In this document: positions 1 through 5,171 of the stretch, piece by piece
Layout of the letters: the number at the start of each line of letters is the position of its first letter
Numbering within the stretch: position 1 is the first letter of the stretch
From: Actinomycetota bacterium
GTDB lineage: Bacteria; Actinomycetota; Actinomycetes; Nanopelagicales; Nanopelagicaceae
NCBI GenBank assembly: GCA_013205455.1
Contig: JABMMO010000006.1
Coordinates: forward strand, 1-5,171
Length of the DNA stretch: 5,171 bases
Direction: 5' to 3'
The notes under the pieces: model-generated
Told to the model about the DNA's origin: nothing
What the model saw: the letters and a program-made list of their open reading frames with translations, nothing else
Databases searched by the model: none
Translations under genes and position numbers: made by a program

Positions 1-1276
1 AACTTCTGATTTTGAAGGTCGCGAAAAAGAAATTCCAGCCGCAATTCGATCAGTCACAAAGAAGTTGGTTCGCCAACGAGTACTTCGTGACAAGGTCCGT
101 ATCGATGGCCGTGGTCTTCGCGATATTCGCGCGTTAACAGCCGAAGTTGAAGTGATCCCTCGAGTTCACGGTTCCGCTCTCTTCGAACGTGGCGAGACAC
201 AAATTCTTGGAGTCACAACGCTAAATATGCTTAAGATGGAACAACAGTTAGATACGTTGAATCCAGAAAACCATAAGCGTTACATGCATAACTACAACTT
301 CCCACCATATTCAGTGGGCGAAACTGGCCGCGTTGGTTCACCAAAGCGTCGCGAAATTGGACATGGAGCACTTGCAGAACGTGCGTTGTTACCTGTTCTG
401 CCGTCACGTTCTGATTTCCCATATGCAATTCGGCAAGTATCGGAAGCGCTTGGATCAAATGGATCAACTTCCATGGGTTCAGTTTGTGCATCAACCATGT
501 CGCTACTTAACGCAGGTGTGCCACTTCGTGCACCAGTCGCCGGTATCGCGATGGGTCTGATCTCAGATGATGTAGATGGCAAAATTGAGTACGTAGCACT
601 TACCGATATCTTGGGTGCAGAAGATGCATTCGGCGATATGGATTTCAAAGTTGCTGGTACAAAAGATTTCATTACTGCTCTTCAGCTAGATACTAAATTA
701 GATGGAATTCCAGCAAGCGTTCTTGCAGGTGCGTTGCACCAAGCCAAGGAAGCTCGACTCCACATTCTCGATGTAATGAATGAAGCGATTGATGCACCGG
801 ATGAAATTAATCCATTGGCACCACGCATCATCACGATTCAGATTCCAGTAGATCAGATCGGCGCAGTGATTGGTCCAAAGGGCAAAGTCATTAAGCAGAT
901 CCAAGAGGATACAGGCGCTGAAATCAGCATCGAAGATGATGGAACTATTTATATCGGTGCAACCGATGGAACTGCTGCGGAAGCGGCACGTGCTCTAATT
1001 ATCGGTATCGCTGATCCAAAGTTGCCAGAAGTTGGCGAACGCTTTAATGGAACTATCGTGAAGTTAGCTGCATTCGGCGCATTCGTTTCGTTGCTTCCAG
1101 GCAAAGATGGATTGCTCCACATCTCGCAAATTCGCAAGATGCATGGTGGCAAGCGCATTGAAAACGTGGAAGATGTAATGAACGTCGGCGATAAAGTACA
1201 TGTCGAAATTGGCGAGATTGACCCAAAGGGCAAGCTTTCGTTAATACCAGTACTTGATGACGCTGCTGAAGCATAA
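1..1276 (+). CDS. pnp: Polyribonucleotide nucleotidyltransferase (PNPase / GpsI), 3' part
   Basis: This is the C-terminal 424 residues of PNPase. The enzyme degrades RNA 3'-to-5' using phosphate, and in actinobacteria it is also called guanosine pentaphosphate synthetase I. The frame is open to the left edge (first whole codon at 2-4), so the TTG at 65 is internal; full-length enzymes have about 740 residues. Numbering from the first codon: the second RNase PH core spans about 30-250. It carries the phosphate loop GSTSM (154-158, GSSSM in E. coli) and the stretch DILGAEDAFGDMDFKVAG, whose D208, D214 and K216 match the E. coli metal/catalytic residues D486, D492 and K494. A KH domain follows (about 275-336, with VIGPKGK), then an S1 domain (about 343-417) and a short acidic tail. 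The near-identical wording to Streptomyces and Mycobacterium GpsI supports an actinobacterial origin. All arginines use CGN codons, consistent with high expression. It is the first gene of the visible operon; rpsO usually lies upstream in relatives. Confidence 0.97.
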   Translation, partial: TSDFEGREKEIPAAIRSVTKKLVRQRVLRDKVRIDGRGLRDIRALTAEVEVIPRVHGSALFERGETQILGVTTLNMLKMEQQLDTLNPENHKRYMHNYNFPPYSVGETGRVGSPKRREIGHGALAERALLPVLPSRSDFPYAIRQVSEALGSNGSTSMGSVCASTMSLLNAGVPLRAPVAGIAMGLISDDVDGKIEYVALTDILGAEDAFGDMDFKVAGTKDFITALQLDTKLDGIPASVLAGALHQAKEARLHILDVMNEAIDAPDEINPLAPRIITIQIPVDQIGAVIGPKGKVIKQIQEDTGAEISIEDDGTIYIGATDGTAAEAARALIIGIADPKLPEVGERFNGTIVKLAAFGAFVSLLPGKDGLLHISQIRKMHGGKRIENVEDVMNVGDKVHVEIGEIDPKGKLSLIPVLDDAAEA

Positions 1277-1296
1277 GCTGAATAACGTTTCATAAC

Positions 1297-2574
1297 ATGA
1301 CCGTACGCAAAACCGTTCTAGCGAGCGGTTTACGTATTGTCACTGAAGAAGTTGTGGGAGTACGAAGCGCAGCTTTTGGTATTTGGGTAAATGTTGGCTC
1401 TCGCGATGAAGCACCATCTGTCGCGGGAGCTTCACATTTTCTTGAGCATTTATTATTCAAATCAACGAAAACTAGAAGCGCGATGGATATCTCCTCTGCG
1501 ATTGAATCGGTCGGTGGCGAGATGAATGCCTTTACCAGCAAGGAGTACACCTGTTTTTATGCGCGGGTGATTGATACCGATTTACCACTTGCGATCGATG
1601 TAATTTCAGATTTGATTACTTCATCTCTAGTTAAGGCTGAAGATGTTGATGCCGAACGCAATGTAGTTTTGGAAGAAATATCAATGCGAGATGATGATCC
1701 AAGTGATTTAATCCATGATCTCTTTGCCGAAACTTATTATGGTGATACCCAACTTGGCCGACCAATTTTGGGAACTGTTGATTCAATCAAAGGAATGTCG
1801 CGAAATTCCGTCTTTAATTATTACAAGAAGCGCTATCTGCCAAGTGATTTAGTCATTGCGGTAGCTGGTAACTTGAAACATAAGAAAGTTGTAGAACTTG
1901 TTGAAAAAGCAATATCTAGAGATGGTTTTTTAAGCGTTCCAAAATCTAATTACAACTTACGCAGTAATACAAAAGTTAAATCGCCAAAAGGTGGAAATGT
2001 TGGGATTTTAAATCGCAAAACTGAGCAAGCCCATTTATTCATGGGCATGGCCGGGGTAGCTCGCGACGATAGCCGTCGATTCACAATGGGAGTTTTATCT
2101 GCGGCGCTAGGCGGGGGCATGTCATCTCGGTTATTCCAGGAAATTCGGGAAAAACGCGGCTTGGCATATTCGGTTTACTCCTATGCTCAACAATTTGCTG
2201 GCTCAGGTGTCATTGGTTTTTATGCAGGATGTAATCCAAATAAAGCCACCGAAGTTGTAAAAATTATTCGAGATGTTTTGCACGATGTAGCAGATAACGG
2301 TCTAACTCATGAAGAGTTAGCTAGAGCGCAAGGTGCAGTTCGCGGAAGTTTAGTTTTGAGTCAAGAAGATACTGGCTCTCGGATGAGCCGGATTGGGAAA
2401 GCTGAGTTGGTTTACGGCGAAAATCTAGGCTTCGATCAGATTTTAAAAGAAGTTTCCAGCGTATCCGGCGCACAAATTCGCGCCGTTGCCAGCGAGTACT
2501 TGACCAAAAGTCCTACCCTTGCCGTAGTGGGACCGTATAAGAGCGGCTCAATATTTGAAAAGGCAATCCGATGA
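1297..2574 (+). CDS. M16 family zinc peptidase (PepR / processing-peptidase-like)
   Basis: A 425-residue M16B-type metallopeptidase, the length of one complete two-domain subunit. The N-terminal domain has the inverted zinc motif HFLEH (H47, E50, H51), and the third ligand is probably E127 in VVLEEISM, 76 residues after H51 as in mitochondrial processing peptidase. The C-terminal domain has the family signature GGGMSSRLF then REKRGLAYSVYS (about 272-295), including the R287/Y291 pair. It therefore looks catalytically active, cutting peptides or small unfolded proteins. No signal peptide is visible, so it is probably cytoplasmic. The homologue in M. tuberculosis (PepR) also sits directly after gpsI, and the substrate is generally unclear. 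The ATG at 1297 is the first start after an in-frame TGA (1279-1281). It lies 20 bp after pnp and has no recognisable Shine-Dalgarno sequence, so coupling to pnp translation is possible. It overlaps dapB by 4 bp. Confidence 0.93.
   Translation: MTVRKTVLASGLRIVTEEVVGVRSAAFGIWVNVGSRDEAPSVAGASHFLEHLLFKSTKTRSAMDISSAIESVGGEMNAFTSKEYTCFYARVIDTDLPLAIDVISDLITSSLVKAEDVDAERNVVLEEISMRDDDPSDLIHDLFAETYYGDTQLGRPILGTVDSIKGMSRNSVFNYYKKRYLPSDLVIAVAGNLKHKKVVELVEKAISRDGFLSVPKSNYNLRSNTKVKSPKGGNVGILNRKTEQAHLFMGMAGVARDDSRRFTMGVLSAALGGGMSSRLFQEIREKRGLAYSVYSYAQQFAGSGVIGFYAGCNPNKATEVVKIIRDVLHDVADNGLTHEELARAQGAVRGSLVLSQEDTGSRMSRIGKAELVYGENLGFDQILKEVSSVSGAQIRAVASEYLTKSPTLAVVGPYKSGSIFEKAIR
2557..2563 (+). promoter_or_regulatory. 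Ribosome binding site of dapB
   Basis: The purine run GAAAAGG lies inside the last codons of the M16 peptidase gene and ends 7 nt before the dapB ATG at 2571. It supports independent initiation at the ATGA overlap, in addition to ribosomes that terminate at 2574 and restart. Confidence 0.55.
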
Positions 2575-3314
2575 TAAAAGTTGGCGTACTCGGTGCAAAC
2601 GGAAAGATGGGCACGCAAACCGTTGCCACAATAACTGCAGCTGCTGATTTAGAACTAGTCGCAGCGCTGGATCTCGGTGACTCAATCGAAACTTTAAAAA
2701 AGAGCGGCGCTGAAGTTGTAGTCGATTTCACGCATCCGGATTCAGTAATGGCTAATCTTGAATATGCAATCAATAATGGGATTAACGTTGTAGTCGGCAC
2801 CACCGGTTTTGATAGTGCGAAACTTGCAAAAGTAAAAGAGCTATTAGCGAAAAACCCTAAAGTCGGCGCGCTTATCGCCCCAAATTTTGGACTTGGCGCA
2901 GTCTTAATGATGCAATTTGCAGCGCAAGCAGCTAAACATTTTGAATCGGTAGAGATTATTGAGCTGCATCATCCAAACAAGGCAGATGCGCCAAGTGGAA
3001 CTGCAACTAGAACTGCGGAACTAATTACTGACGCGCGCAAAGCTGCAAATCGGCCACCGATGCCAGATGCAACCACATCTGCACTTCCTGGCGCACGAGG
3101 TGCAAAAGTTGGCGATGTGGCAATCCATTCAGTCCGACTTCGTGGGTTAGTCGCGCATCAAGAAGTGATCCTTGGCGATCAAGGAGAGACGCTTTCAATA
3201 CGTCATGATTCAATTGATAGAACTGGTTTTATGCCTGGGGTACTTCTTGGAATTCGCAAAGTTGGATCGCACCCAGGTTTAACCTTTGGCCTCGAGAATT
3301 TTCTCGATCTCTAG
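2571..3314 (+). CDS. dapB: 4-hydroxy-tetrahydrodipicolinate reductase
   Basis: A 247-residue DapB, close to the M. tuberculosis length of 245. It reduces 4-hydroxy-tetrahydrodipicolinate with NAD(P)H in the cytoplasm, on the route to meso-diaminopimelate (cell wall) and lysine. The N-terminal Rossmann domain begins with the nucleotide-binding GVLGANGKMG (5-14), and VVDFTHPD (50-57) and VGTTGF (75-80) are family blocks. The substrate domain has ELHHPNKADAPSGTA (131-145), with H133/H134 and K137 as the expected catalytic and substrate-binding residues. RGLVAHQEV (191-199) and RHDSIDRTGF (211-220) complete the family pattern. The protein is full length with no missing key residue. The ATG forms an ATGA overlap with the peptidase stop, and a glutaredoxin-like gene follows after 14 bp, so it sits in the middle of an operon. 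The pnp-peptidase-dapB order is shared in outline with other actinobacteria. Confidence 0.97.
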   Translation: MIKVGVLGANGKMGTQTVATITAAADLELVAALDLGDSIETLKKSGAEVVVDFTHPDSVMANLEYAINNGINVVVGTTGFDSAKLAKVKELLAKNPKVGALIAPNFGLGAVLMMQFAAQAAKHFESVEIIELHHPNKADAPSGTATRTAELITDARKAANRPPMPDATTSALPGARGAKVGDVAIHSVRLRGLVAHQEVILGDQGETLSIRHDSIDRTGFMPGVLLGIRKVGSHPGLTFGLENFLDL

Positions 3315-3317
3315 AAG

Positions 3318-3322
3318 ATAGG
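3318..3322 (+). promoter_or_regulatory. Weak ribosome binding site of the glutaredoxin-like gene
   Basis: ATAGG ends 6 nt before the ATG at 3329. The spacing favours that ATG over the in-frame ATG at 3338 (residue 4), which would lie 15 nt from the same site. The match to the anti-Shine-Dalgarno is short, so the choice is only moderately firm. Confidence 0.4.
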
Positions 3323-3328
3323 TAAAAA

Positions 3329-3574
3329 ATGATAACTATGTATACCGCTGATTGGTGCGGAGATTGCATTCGTTCGAAACGTTTGCTTGACTCATTAGAA
3401 GTTGCGTGTAATTACATTGATATTGAAGCCGATGAAGCAGCTGCCGCTAAAGTTATTGAAATCAATGGTGGAATGCGATCCATCCCAGTCATAATATTTC
3501 CAGATGGAACTCATATGACCGAGCCTTCGGATATTGATTTAAAAGCAAAGCTTGAGGCGCTAAAAATTATTTAA
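3329..3574 (+). CDS. Glutaredoxin / mycoredoxin-like thiol oxidoreductase
   Basis: A small protein of 81 residues, the usual size of a glutaredoxin or mycoredoxin, consisting of one thioredoxin fold. The first strand MITMYTADW leads into the redox motif CGDC (C10, C13), followed by IRSKRLLD as the start of helix 1. SIPVIIFPDG (51-60) carries the cis-proline P53 that normally faces the active site, and the TEPSD at 64-68 sits where the thiol-binding loop is expected. There is no signal peptide, so it is cytoplasmic. In actinobacteria such proteins typically work with mycothiol, reducing mixed disulfides; here this is inferred from the lineage and CGDC differs from the CGYC of mycoredoxin-1. 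It may instead be NrdH-like, but no nrd genes are nearby. It follows dapB by 14 bp and is probably co-transcribed. Its TAA overlaps the stop of the convergent azlD. Confidence 0.85.
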   Translation: MITMYTADWCGDCIRSKRLLDSLEVACNYIDIEADEAAAAKVIEINGGMRSIPVIIFPDGTHMTEPSDIDLKAKLEALKII

Positions 3575-3879
3575 AGCCAGTTATAAATCGCTGCAGAAGT
3601 GATCGCGGCCGAGAATATAACTACTGGAAAAGGTGCCTTAAATTTAAGGGCGATTACCGCAACTGCAACGCCTGCAATCCGTTGGTCAAAGACAATTTCA
3701 GATTTATTTGTGATTGCTTGGACGCCAACTAAGGCCGAAAGCAAAACAATTGGGATCAAGGTGTTAATTCGTTGTACTCGGGGATTAGCTAAAAATGATT
3801 CTGGAATTGCATAGCCAAGGTATTTTAAAATATAACAAATCAAACTAGACACTAAAGTTGCTACCCACATTGCACTCAT
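3571..3879 (-). CDS. azlD: AzlD family branched-chain amino acid exporter subunit
   Basis: A 102-residue membrane protein, the usual AzlD length, and the small partner of AzlC in the two-component LIV-E exporter (BrnE in Corynebacterium). Hydrophobic segments lie at about 4-18, 40-56, 68-80 and 84-98. Family landmarks are the YILKYLGYAIPE stretch (conserved K19, G22 and P26), the LIPIVLLSALVGVQA segment (41-55) and the DQRIAG (65-70) before the third hydrophobic segment. The complex is expected to export leucine, isoleucine, valine and perhaps methionine across the cytoplasmic membrane; the substrate here is inferred from family and pairing with azlC. The ATG overlaps the azlC stop in an ATGA, indicating translational coupling. 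An ATG at codon 4 is an alternative start. The stop TAA (3573-3571) is interlocked with that of the convergent glutaredoxin-like gene. Confidence 0.9.
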   Translation of the reverse strand: MSAMWVATLVSSLICYILKYLGYAIPESFLANPRVQRINTLIPIVLLSALVGVQAITNKSEIVFDQRIAGVAVAVIALKFKAPFPVVIFSAAITSAAIYNWL

Positions 3880-4553
3880 GCTTTTGGTTTCCAGCCAAAG
3901 AAAATTGCAAGTAAAACTGTTGCGATAATTGGAACGCCAGCTGGTGCAACCGGAGTAAGTATTAGCGCCATCGCTACTGCGCTGATAGCAATTAATTTAC
4001 TTTGCTTGTCGATTAGCCGCGGCCAAACTAATCCTAAGAAAGCGGCTGGCACTGCAGCATCTAAACCCCATGCAGAAGGGTTACCAAGTGCTTGAGCTCC
4101 AAAAGCACCTAGCAGCGTAAATAGATTCCAAAATATAAATACACCGATTCCAGTTGCCCAAAATCCATACCGCATTGCCGCTTCACCGCGTGGTTCTTGT
4201 GAGATCGCAACTCCAGTTGATTCATCAATTGTGATATGCGCTGCGAAAATTTTTCTAATTCCTTGAACATTTAAGATTGGTTTCATCCGCATTGAATAAA
4301 GTCCATTACGAAATCCAAGTAGGGATCCCGTAGTGATGGCACTCAACGCACTCCCGCCAGCGCCCATGACGCCAACAACTGCAAATTGTGATGCGCCGGA
4401 GAAAAGTAAGAGTGAAAATAGCGATGCTTGTATGACTGAGAAACCGTTAGCTACTGCTGTAGCGCCAAAAGCAATTCCATATGTACCGACTGGGAGCGCA
4501 ACGCTCATTGAGTCTCGGAATACCTGCGCTTTAGATAATGACACGCGCGCCAT
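3876..4553 (-). CDS. azlC: AzlC family branched-chain amino acid exporter, large subunit
   Basis: A 225-residue polytopic inner-membrane protein of the AzlC/BrnF family (usual length about 230). With AzlD it forms a branched-chain amino acid exporter. Visible landmarks are the N-terminal ALPVGTYGIAFGA (19-31), the hallmark SGASQFA (52-58), GFRNGLYSMR (80-89, at the place of the family's N-R-Y type motif), HITIDE (106-111, conserved H and D-E pair), and GLDAAVPAAFLGL (163-175). About six hydrophobic segments can be drawn, ending at a basic WKPKA tail. No truncation or frameshift is evident. The ATG is preceded by AAGG 4 nt upstream, and it is the first gene of a two-gene operon that runs opposite to both neighbours. 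BrnFE is regulated by an Lrp-type activator in Corynebacterium, but no regulator gene lies here. Confidence 0.94.
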   Translation of the reverse strand: MARVSLSKAQVFRDSMSVALPVGTYGIAFGATAVANGFSVIQASLFSLLLFSGASQFAVVGVMGAGGSALSAITTGSLLGFRNGLYSMRMKPILNVQGIRKIFAAHITIDESTGVAISQEPRGEAAMRYGFWATGIGVFIFWNLFTLLGAFGAQALGNPSAWGLDAAVPAAFLGLVWPRLIDKQSKLIAISAVAMALILTPVAPAGVPIIATVLLAIFFGWKPKA

Positions 4554-4557
4554 TCTG

Positions 4558-4561
4558 CCTT
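4558..4561 (-). promoter_or_regulatory. Ribosome binding site of azlC
   Basis: AAGG on the minus strand lies 4 nt before the azlC ATG (4553-4551). The spacing is short and the match brief, but it agrees with the start expected from AzlC family length. Confidence 0.4.
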
Positions 4562-4574
4562 ATCAATCACGGAA

Positions 4575-4592
4575 TCTAGACATTGCTCTAGA
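4575..4592. repeat. Paired TCTAGA palindromes
   Basis: The hexamer TCTAGA occurs at 4575-4580 and again at 4587-4592, 12 bp from start to start and separated by CATTGC. Each copy is a perfect palindrome. Placed in the centre of a divergent promoter region, the pair could be an operator or could be chance. Confidence 0.45.
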
Positions 4593-4593
4593 T

Positions 4594-4597
4594 AGGG
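4594..4597 (+). promoter_or_regulatory. Ribosome binding site of thyX
   Basis: AGGG lies 8 nt before the GTG at 4606. It decides the thyX start, because no ATG, GTG or TTG occurs in that frame between 4558 and 4606 and the next candidate (TTG, codon 19) would remove the conserved first strand. Confidence 0.6.
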
Positions 4598-4605
4598 TCA
4601 CGCTC

Positions 4606-5171
4606 GTGAGTGAAAACAGCGATAAAGCAGCGATCTTCCGTGACGACGTCACCGTTGAATTGGTTAAAGCAAGCGCAAGTGATGCCGATGTAATTTGGGC
4701 AGCCCGTGTCTCAACCGCTGGAGAAAATTCGTTAGATGAAATTAATCAGGACCCTTCAAAATCTGCAGGATTAATTAATTATTTGGCGCGAGAGCGACAT
4801 GGCTCGCCCTTTGAACATACCTCAATGACATTTTTTATCTCTGCGCCGATCTTTGTTTTCCGTGAATTTATGCGCCACCGAATCGCTTCTTATAACGAAG
4901 AGAGTGGCCGATATCGCGAGCTAAGTCCAGTCTTTTATGTGCCATCAAAAGAACGCAAACTTGTACAAGTAGGCAAAACTGGCGCGTATACATTTGTTGA
5001 TGGCACCGCAGAGCAATATGAAATTACAGTGAAAGCAATGAAAGAGAGTTATCTACTTTCATATAGCAATTACCAAAAAATGTTAGAAGCGGGCGTAGCG
5101 CGCGAAGTTGCCCGAGCAGTTTTACCGGTTGCGCTTTACTCATCTATGTATGTAACTATGAATGCTCGGGC
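4606..5171 (+). CDS. thyX: Flavin-dependent thymidylate synthase, 5' part
   Basis: The first 188 codons of ThyX, which makes dTMP from dUMP with methylenetetrahydrofolate, FAD and NAD(P)H and so does not need dihydrofolate reductase for this step. The signature RHRX7S is present as RHRIASYNEES (R90, H91, R92 and S100), followed by GRYRELSPVFYVP (101-113). GSPFEH (66-71) and REVARAVLP (166-174) are further family blocks. The frame ends at VTMNAR (183-188) on the right edge. About 50-60 residues, including the conserved dUMP-binding arginine region that follows NAR, are therefore missing from the window. The sequence resembles the Thermotoga maritima type (RHRIASYNELSGRY) more than the M. tuberculosis type (RHRHFSYSQLSQRY). 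The start is GTG with AGGG 8 nt upstream. The gene is divergent from azlC; in other actinobacteria dapA commonly follows thyX. Confidence 0.96.
   Translation, partial: MSENSDKAAIFRDDVTVELVKASASDADVIWAARVSTAGENSLDEINQDPSKSAGLINYLARERHGSPFEHTSMTFFISAPIFVFREFMRHRIASYNEESGRYRELSPVFYVPSKERKLVQVGKTGAYTFVDGTAEQYEITVKAMKESYLLSYSNYQKMLEAGVAREVARAVLPVALYSSMYVTMNAR

Larger units (their letters stand above)
4554..4605. promoter_or_regulatory. Divergent azlC / thyX intergenic region
   Basis: These 52 bp are the only space for the start signals of azlC (leftward) and thyX (rightward), so both promoters should lie here or reach into the neighbouring genes. I find no convincing -35/-10 pair for either direction. 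TAGATA at 4589-4594 resembles a -10 hexamer for thyX only loosely. The region contains a pair of TCTAGA palindromes and one ribosome binding site at each end. That it is regulatory is inferred from gene orientation. Confidence 0.5.

Noticed and set aside
65..67. TTG as a start codon for the PNPase gene
   Set aside because: The frame is open from position 2, and the upstream codons encode residues (FEGREKEIPAAIR) that continue the PNPase linker before the second RNase PH domain. The gene is simply cut by the window edge.
292..672. Minus-strand open frame (126 codons) antisense to pnp
   Set aside because: It mirrors the conserved second RNase PH core and shows no protein family feature, so it is a shadow of pnp codon bias.
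949..1293. Long minus-strand open frame (114 codons) antisense to the pnp 3' end
   Set aside because: It lies wholly within the conserved KH/S1 coding region, has serine/proline-rich composition typical of a shadow frame and no recognisable domain.
2571..2574. ATGA overlaps (M16-dapB and azlC-azlD) as something unusual
   Set aside because: Four-base ATGA overlaps are common in compact bacterial operons. They support operon structure but are not notable by themselves.
3292..3314. Rho-independent terminator after dapB
   Set aside because: The hairpin arms are within coding sequence and no U-run follows; the next gene begins 14 bp after the stop, which fits continued transcription.
3599..3814. 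Plus-strand open frame opposite azlD
   Set aside because: It is antisense to azlD, which has AzlD family features, correct length and an ATGA overlap with azlC. The plus-strand frame has no domain or ribosome binding site.
4566..4594. Sigma-70-type promoter for thyX using TAGATA at 4589-4594
   Set aside because: Only about half of the -10 positions match, and the sequence about 17 bp upstream (ATCACG) does not resemble a -35 element.

Overview
This window looks like a piece of an ordinary chromosomal core region from a low-GC actinobacterium. The base composition looks moderate by eye (lysine-rich proteins, many A/T-ending codons). Even so, polynucleotide phosphorylase, DapB and the gene order (pnp, M16 peptidase, dapB, then thyX) are of the kind known from Mycobacterium and Streptomyces. 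A small-genome freshwater or marine actinobacterium such as the Nanopelagicales (acI) would fit. That placement is inferred from protein resemblance and composition and has not been tested.

Left part (1-3574, + strand): four genes lie closely packed and co-oriented. They are the 3' part of pnp/gpsI (cut by the left edge), an M16 zinc peptidase of the PepR type 20 bp downstream, dapB overlapping the peptidase by 4 bp (ATGA), and a short CGDC glutaredoxin/mycoredoxin-like gene 14 bp after dapB. No terminator was seen among them, so they probably form one operon.

Middle part (3571-4553, - strand): an azlC-azlD pair, again joined by an ATGA overlap, is predicted to encode a two-subunit branched-chain amino acid exporter. 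azlD converges on the glutaredoxin-like gene so tightly that the two stop codons share the tetranucleotide TTAA.

Right part (4606-5171, + strand): the 5' part of thyX, a flavin-dependent thymidylate synthase, starts at GTG and runs off the right edge. A 52-bp divergent gap separates azlC from thyX. It holds a ribosome binding site for each gene and two copies of TCTAGA 12 bp apart.

Functionally the window combines RNA turnover (PNPase), proteolysis (M16), lysine/diaminopimelate synthesis (DapB), thiol redox (glutaredoxin-like), amino acid export (AzlCD) and dTMP synthesis (ThyX). The azlCD pair and the redox gene interrupt an otherwise familiar dapB-thyX neighbourhood. I see no mobile element, RNA gene, CRISPR array or gene-free stretch longer than 52 bp, and nothing that I can defend as a new biological system.
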